Positions 59,773 through 64,000 of a DNA stretch of 64,000 bases are shown one piece after another (position 1 is the stretch's first letter; each line of letters starts with the position of its first letter). A program made the position numbers and the translations under genes. Source of the stretch: Dyadobacter sp. CY326 (GTDB lineage: Bacteria > Bacteroidota > Bacteroidia > Cytophagales > Spirosomataceae); assembly GCF_021390515.1 (NCBI RefSeq), contig NZ_JAJUXI010000003.1:620001-684000 (forward strand). The letters are read 5' to 3'. The notes below the pieces were generated by a model. That model saw only the letters and a list, made by a program, of their open reading frames with translations. It had not been told where the DNA came from and ran no database searches.

Positions 59773-60594
59773 TTAAGAATTGATAAAAGCCAAAAGATCC
59801 GCATTAATTGTGGCAGCTTCGGTCGTCGGCATTCCGTGCGGGAAGCCTGGATAGGAAATTAATTTGCCATTTTTAAGCAACTTTGCAGCCTTCACAGCCG
59901 TCAGCTCAAATGGGACGATTTGATCATCTTCACCGTGCAAGACAAGCACCGGCACATCCACACTTTTGAGATCTTCTGTAAAATCCGTTTCTGAGAAAGC
60001 CTTAATGCAGTCATAATGTGCCTTTATTCCGCCCATCATGCCCTGACGCCACCAATTGTGGCGAATGCCTTCCGATATTTTGGCACCTTCACGATTGAAT
60101 CCGTAAAATGCCATTGTAAAATCCTGAAAAAATTGCGGGCGGTTTGTCGCCGTGCCTTCACGAATTCCGTCAAACACAGCAAGTGGAATGCCTTCCGGAT
60201 TGCTTTCTGTCTGCGCCATAAGCGGCGTTACAGCGCTCACGAGCACTGCTTTTGCCACACGTCCCTGGCCATATTTGGCTACATAACGAATCACCTCGCC
60301 GCCGCCTGTCGAATGGCCAATGTGGATCGCATCTTTGAGGTCAAGCGCACCTGCAAGTTCCGCTACATCAGCTGCATATGTGTCCATATCATTGCCTTTG
60401 TCCGTTTGGGTAGACCGGCCATGACCTCTGCGATCGTGTGCGATAACCCTGAAACCTTTGCTTAGGAAAAACATCATTTGTCCGTCCCAATCGTCGCCCG
60501 ATAATGGCCAGCCGTGGTGAAAAACGATGGGCTGCCCTGTGCCCCAATCCTTGTAATAAAGTTCAGTTCCGTCTCTTAGGGTGATCTTGCTCAT
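59773..60594 (-). CDS. Alpha/beta hydrolase (haloperoxidase/esterase type)
   Basis: The 273-aa protein has the non-haem haloperoxidase-like fold: HHGWPLSGDDW (oxyanion), nucleophile Ser95 in GHSTGGGE, Asp in LHGEDDQIVP and His in PGFPHGMP. The STGGGE nucleophile elbow is typical of the group often named non-haem chloroperoxidases, which hydrolyse esters or lactones. There is no signal peptide, so it is cytoplasmic. It lies 44 nt after SusD but has its own terminator. Confidence 0.93.
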   Translation of the reverse strand: MSKITLRDGTELYYKDWGTGQPIVFHHGWPLSGDDWDGQMMFFLSKGFRVIAHDRRGHGRSTQTDKGNDMDTYAADVAELAGALDLKDAIHIGHSTGGGEVIRYVAKYGQGRVAKAVLVSAVTPLMAQTESNPEGIPLAVFDGIREGTATNRPQFFQDFTMAFYGFNREGAKISEGIRHNWWRQGMMGGIKAHYDCIKAFSETDFTEDLKSVDVPVLVLHGEDDQIVPFELTAVKAAKLLKNGKLISYPGFPHGMPTTEAATINADLLAFINS

Positions 60595-60638
60595 TGTAGT
60601 TTTGGATGATTGTGAAAAATGTTTTTTGCTAATATAGC

Positions 60639-62411
60639 TTACCAGCCTGGATTTTGCCCAAGAGCAGGGTTCCTTGTTCTATCGGCTTCCGGGATCGGAT
60701 ACAGATATTTTTTATCAGCCCATTCGCGCGCGCCGGGGTTCCAGATGATCTCACCCGAAGTTCCATTTGAAAGCTGCAATCTTCCCACAGCTGTCGAAGG
60801 CGAAACGTCGACAAAGGCAATGTTCGGCGTCGTCGAAGTTGGCTTCGTTCCCTGATAAAAACTCACGTCTTTGGTTCCGTCGCCATTGAGGTCATACTCA
60901 CCAAGTGCAGGAACGTACATTCCGTTCATCGGCGCCGACTGGAACAATTCGCCCAGCTTCCATCTTCTCAAATCGTCGGGACGCAGGCCCTCAAAAATCA
61001 TTTCCGTGCCTCTGTCGCGAAGCACTTCTAACAAGATGGGATTGGTAAACTTTCCTGCAAAAAAAGCAACCATATAAGGATCTGCCACGGTTGGTACCGT
61101 GGTAAGCGTTGCTCCGGTGATGCCGGCTCTTTTGCGCAACGCGCCAATGGTTGCTGTCCAGTCTGCTGCGGTCATTTTGTTCAACTCGGCCAGTGCTTCT
61201 GCTTTGTTTAACAACACTTCGCCCCAGCGCATGATGATGTGCGCATTGTCGTTCCGGCTCTCATCATCGTAAGGAAAGCGCTCGTCGTAGCTCCATTTAA
61301 TGGGCTGATAACCTGTGTAAGTTTGACTGAAATTCGGCGGTGCAACGACTGGAATGCCATTTTCTGTTCTCTTGTAATCTCCGACACGAATGGTTTGCTT
61401 CAAACGCAGATCGCGGTTTTTAACTTCCTCTGCAAACGTGGTCGTTTTATAGCCCGCTTTGCTTGTAAAAGGCGTTCCATCCAGATTTAAATACGTGTTG
61501 ACAAAACGGCGCGTCAGGCTTGGGCGGTTTCCATAAGTTGGGCTGATAAAACGGCGGTTGGCAGAGCTAAAAACCTGCAAACTTGCGCTTAATGCAACCG
61601 AAAGAATGGTTTCGTCTTGAAAAGCGCTTTTGGCAATAAACAGTTCGCGGTAAGCACGTTCGGGCGACACACCTTCATGCAGCGTAAAGCCTTTAATGCT
61701 GTTTGATTCTTTCACAACTTCCTCATACCACACATTCGCAGTTGCCTGCTTGTTATACTCCGTGTGATATTTGCGGAATGATGCTTCATAAAGGCAAATC
61801 CTCGTTTTGTAAGCCCTTGCCACATTCTTCGTGATCCGGGTCACGCTTGGATCGGAAGTTAGTGTAATGTTCTCGATTGCATAATTCAAGTCGGCCAGCA
61901 CATGGTCCATTACTTCAAACCGGTCGTCGCGTTTGCTATAAAGGGCCTCTTCGTCCGTTACAAGAATCGTTTGATCAATCCAGGGCACATCGCCGAATCT
62001 TTTTACTTTATCAAAATAAAACAAAGCCCTGAAAAAACGAGCCACGCCCAGATAATGGTTTTTGGCTGGCACAGTGCTCTTTTCAGCGTTCTCAATAAAA
62101 TAGTTGATGTTCCGAAGTTCCGTCCAGGACCAGCCGCTGCTCGTAATCGGGCTTAGCGCATTTGGAGCCAGATAGTTATCCACTCCATTTCGCGCTACAA
62201 GGTCCGAAATATCATCGTCCTGAAACACGCCTACATCCGTGCTGGGGAGCAAGTCGTAAAATGAATTGGCATACAAATCCAAACCACCTTCCGAACCAAA
62301 AACGGCCTCATTGGTTGCAGTGTCGACAGGAACTTCGGTTAAATCGCAGGAGCTGGCGCTGCCTATCAGCAACAGGGCCAATGTATAGTTAAATATTTTT
62401 GTCGTTTTCAT
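60639..62411 (-). CDS. SusD/RagB-type nutrient-binding lipoprotein
   Basis: The 590-aa surface lipoprotein has a lipobox (ALLLIGSASSC, Cys22) and the SusD pattern: LDLYANSFYDLLPSTDVGV, GVARFFRALFYFDKVKRFGD with TPR-like helices, and the C-terminal LLEVLRDRGTEMIFEGLRPDDLRRWK stretch, of which RxxExxFEGxRxxDLxRW is diagnostic. It captures a glycan or other ligand and feeds the SusC partner encoded 6 nt upstream on the same strand. The specific substrate cannot be read. Confidence 0.95.
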   Translation of the reverse strand: MKTTKIFNYTLALLLIGSASSCDLTEVPVDTATNEAVFGSEGGLDLYANSFYDLLPSTDVGVFQDDDISDLVARNGVDNYLAPNALSPITSSGWSWTELRNINYFIENAEKSTVPAKNHYLGVARFFRALFYFDKVKRFGDVPWIDQTILVTDEEALYSKRDDRFEVMDHVLADLNYAIENITLTSDPSVTRITKNVARAYKTRICLYEASFRKYHTEYNKQATANVWYEEVVKESNSIKGFTLHEGVSPERAYRELFIAKSAFQDETILSVALSASLQVFSSANRRFISPTYGNRPSLTRRFVNTYLNLDGTPFTSKAGYKTTTFAEEVKNRDLRLKQTIRVGDYKRTENGIPVVAPPNFSQTYTGYQPIKWSYDERFPYDDESRNDNAHIIMRWGEVLLNKAEALAELNKMTAADWTATIGALRKRAGITGATLTTVPTVADPYMVAFFAGKFTNPILLEVLRDRGTEMIFEGLRPDDLRRWKLGELFQSAPMNGMYVPALGEYDLNGDGTKDVSFYQGTKPTSTTPNIAFVDVSPSTAVGRLQLSNGTSGEIIWNPGAREWADKKYLYPIPEADRTRNPALGQNPGW

Positions 62412-62417
62412 AATTGA

Positions 62418-64000
62418 TCAAAAGTTAAGTGTCAGACCCACTGATACGGCTTTCAACATGGGATAGTTATAGCCATCGCCGCTGGTGCCTCCGCTCAAAT
62501 CACGGTCGGACCCGTAAATGCTGGTAACGTCCGTATCGCGTGTCCATTTGTACATAGGCGACCATGTCCAGATGTTTTCTGCGGATAAATAAACCCTCAA
62601 ATTGCTGGCATGGATCTTGGAAACAATGCGCTCCGGAATGGTGTAACCCACTTGCAAGTTTCTCAACCGGATGTAAGCAGCATTCTGTAAATAACGGTCA
62701 TTGGCAACCTGCAAAGCGCGACCGGCTCCCTGTGCTGTGTAACCCACAAGACGCGGCAGATAGGCATCGAAATTACCAAGCTCCTCACGGAACATGTTAT
62801 CCTGCTGCCAGCGTGGATACGCGTTGTATGGACGGTTGTATTGTCCCCAGAAACGCGCTTCTGACGACGGATACCAGTCTTGTTTCAACACGCCCTGGAA
62901 AAGTCCGGCAAGGAAAAACCCGTTCCAGTCACCCGAAAGGTTGACACCATATGTGTAACGCGGCTCGGAGTTTCCAATGATGGTTTTGTCGCCTGAGTTT
63001 CCTACGCGGTTGAGCCCCTGGTAGATCACATTGTCACCGTCCAGGTTTTTGAATTTAATGTCTCCTACGTAATTTTTTCTTGTGTTCGTATTGGGAATGT
63101 CACTCTGCGAAGGCGAATCCGCGATCTCCGATTGGGACCTGAAAAGCCCTTCGACGCGATAACCCCAGATCTCCCCTACTTGCTGGCCTTCGTAATAATC
63201 GGTCAGGTTTTTGTCGGGATTATTGTATTTGGTAATGATCGCTTTTGAATCTGCAAGAATAAGCCGCACGCTGTAATTGAATGGTTTTGAAGCCATTGTA
63301 AAATGATCCGCCCAGTTTACAGAAAGCTCCCAACCAGAGGTTTTCAGATCAGCATAATTGCCTTTTGGAACAGTTGTACCGAACACGGCTGGAACTGTCG
63401 GACCAACTGTGAACATATCCGATGTCCAGCGGCGATACATATCGCCTACAAATGTAAGGCGCTTGTTCAAACTGCTGAATTCCAGACCAATGTTCCCCGT
63501 TGTGGAAGTTTCCCAGGTAAGTCCGTCGGGAACAACATTCGGCTGGCGCGTGGCCTGCGGTCTGATTCCATTGATAACCCTTCCCGACTGTCCAATCGAG
63601 AACCTTTCGTTAAATGTATACGGATCAATATTTCCATTTCCGAGCGATCCGTAGGAAGCACGCAATTTCACATTAGAAAGCACTTTTGGACTCACTTTCC
63701 AAAAAGATTCCTCCGATACCCGCCACCCAGCCGAGACCGATGGGAAAAACGCCCACTGCTGATCGGTCGGGAATTTGGAAGAGCCGTCGTAACGTCCGTT
63801 CACTTCAAGCAAATAGCGTTCGCGGAAGTTATAGTTCACACGGAAAAAACCGCCCGCAATCGCCCATTTCTGATAACCACCATTGGTAACAATGCTTTGT
63901 CCCAATGCCAGGTTAATGTCGTTGGCATCGGAATAGACGATGCCATTGCGCTGGGCAGCAATGTTGTTGTACACAGATTGCTCGTAGTTGATCCCCGCCA
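62418..64000 (-). CDS. SusC/RagA TonB-linked outer membrane protein (N-terminal part outside window)
   Basis: The frame is open from the window edge (64000) to a stop at 62418 and gives the C-terminal 520 or so residues of a SusC-type barrel. Typical are KWAIAGGFFRVNYNFRERYL, LEVNGRYDGSSKFPTDQQW, AFFPSVSAGWRVSEESFW, LRASYGSLGNGNIDPYTF and LRNLQVGYTIPERIV, ending LKAVSVGLTLNF. The plug and carboxypeptidase-like domain would lie beyond the edge. It is paired with SusD. The first Met-like codon at 63974 is internal. It imports a glycan or nutrient with TonB energy. Confidence 0.95.
   Translation of the reverse strand, partial: AGINYEQSVYNNIAAQRNGIVYSDANDINLALGQSIVTNGGYQKWAIAGGFFRVNYNFRERYLLEVNGRYDGSSKFPTDQQWAFFPSVSAGWRVSEESFWKVSPKVLSNVKLRASYGSLGNGNIDPYTFNERFSIGQSGRVINGIRPQATRQPNVVPDGLTWETSTTGNIGLEFSSLNKRLTFVGDMYRRWTSDMFTVGPTVPAVFGTTVPKGNYADLKTSGWELSVNWADHFTMASKPFNYSVRLILADSKAIITKYNNPDKNLTDYYEGQQVGEIWGYRVEGLFRSQSEIADSPSQSDIPNTNTRKNYVGDIKFKNLDGDNVIYQGLNRVGNSGDKTIIGNSEPRYTYGVNLSGDWNGFFLAGLFQGVLKQDWYPSSEARFWGQYNRPYNAYPRWQQDNMFREELGNFDAYLPRLVGYTAQGAGRALQVANDRYLQNAAYIRLRNLQVGYTIPERIVSKIHASNLRVYLSAENIWTWSPMYKWTRDTDVTSIYGSDRDLSGGTSGDGYNYPMLKAVSVGLTLNF

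Noticed and set aside
63975..64000. GTG at 63974 as a start of the SusC-like gene
   Set aside because: The frame continues open and conserved to the window edge, so this is an internal codon.
1..64000. tRNA, rRNA, CRISPR, insertion sequence or prophage
   Set aside because: I found no cloverleaf-like gene, spaced repeats, transposase or integrase motifs anywhere in the window by reading.

Overview
The window looks like the chromosome of an aerobic or microaerobic Bacteroidota bacterium, most likely of the order Cytophagales (Dyadobacter/Spirosoma-like). The reasons are a SusC/SusD pair, TonB receptors with an N-terminal carboxypeptidase-regulatory-like domain, a hybrid beta-propeller (Reg_prop/Y_Y_Y) sensor kinase, a TPR regulator with a LuxR-type HTH, many AraC/SDR pairs, weak Shine-Dalgarno sequences and several Bacteroidota-type TAnnTTTG -7 elements. 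I see no tRNA, rRNA, CRISPR array, insertion sequence or integrase. The genus is an inference.

Layout. 1-4.8 kb: an Oar-like TonB receptor (cut by the window edge), divergent from an SDR and an AraC regulator. 4.8-13.2 kb: a minus-strand unit of TonB receptor, imelysin-like/MauG-type dihaem peroxidase and purple acid phosphatase, with a TPR-HTH regulator upstream. 13.3-18.3 kb: a type I-like export set (TolC, HlyD, an ABC membrane domain with no ATPase) and an AI-2E family permease. 18.3-23 kb: small genes (EamA half transporter, DUF808, barstar, DUF2383-like, an HTH protein with a 53-aa partner, beta-carbonic anhydrase). 23-28.9 kb: two two-component systems. 29-36.6 kb: a ScyD/E-like lipoprotein with dihaem cytochrome c, a siderophore receptor with a PepSY protein and a Cys-rich small protein, and an alginate-export-type porin. 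36.9-49.3 kb: a nucleotide pyrophosphatase/phosphodiesterase, Crp/Fnr, RidA, a BLUF photosensor, AraC with NmrA, TIGR03643, a carboxylesterase, an orphan acyl carrier protein, two SDRs with an AraC, a GlcG-like protein and a methyltransferase. 49.6-55.5 kb: an exopolysaccharide-type locus with a glycosidase lipoprotein, a cellulose-synthase-like GT2 fused to a degenerate glycosidase domain, and a tandem GH26-like protein. 55.7-64 kb: DUF1259 with ChrA, an atypical SDR, a D-2-hydroxyacid dehydrogenase, an alpha/beta hydrolase and SusD/SusC (cut by the window edge).

Three themes connect the genes. First, 11-bp-period TTAACA-like triplets, resembling Pho boxes, lie upstream of the nucleotide phosphodiesterase, the Oar-like TonB receptor and, more weakly, the TonB receptor/peroxidase/purple acid phosphatase unit. 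In the first two the last repeat sits exactly 20 nt before a TAnnTTTG-like -7 element, which suggests a local phosphate-starvation regulon. Second, AraC regulators sit beside SDR or NmrA oxidoreductases three times. Third, the 49.6-55.5 kb locus couples a membrane polysaccharide synthase to three kinds of glycosidase-like domain, some of which have lost catalytic residues. It is the best candidate here for a little-described system.
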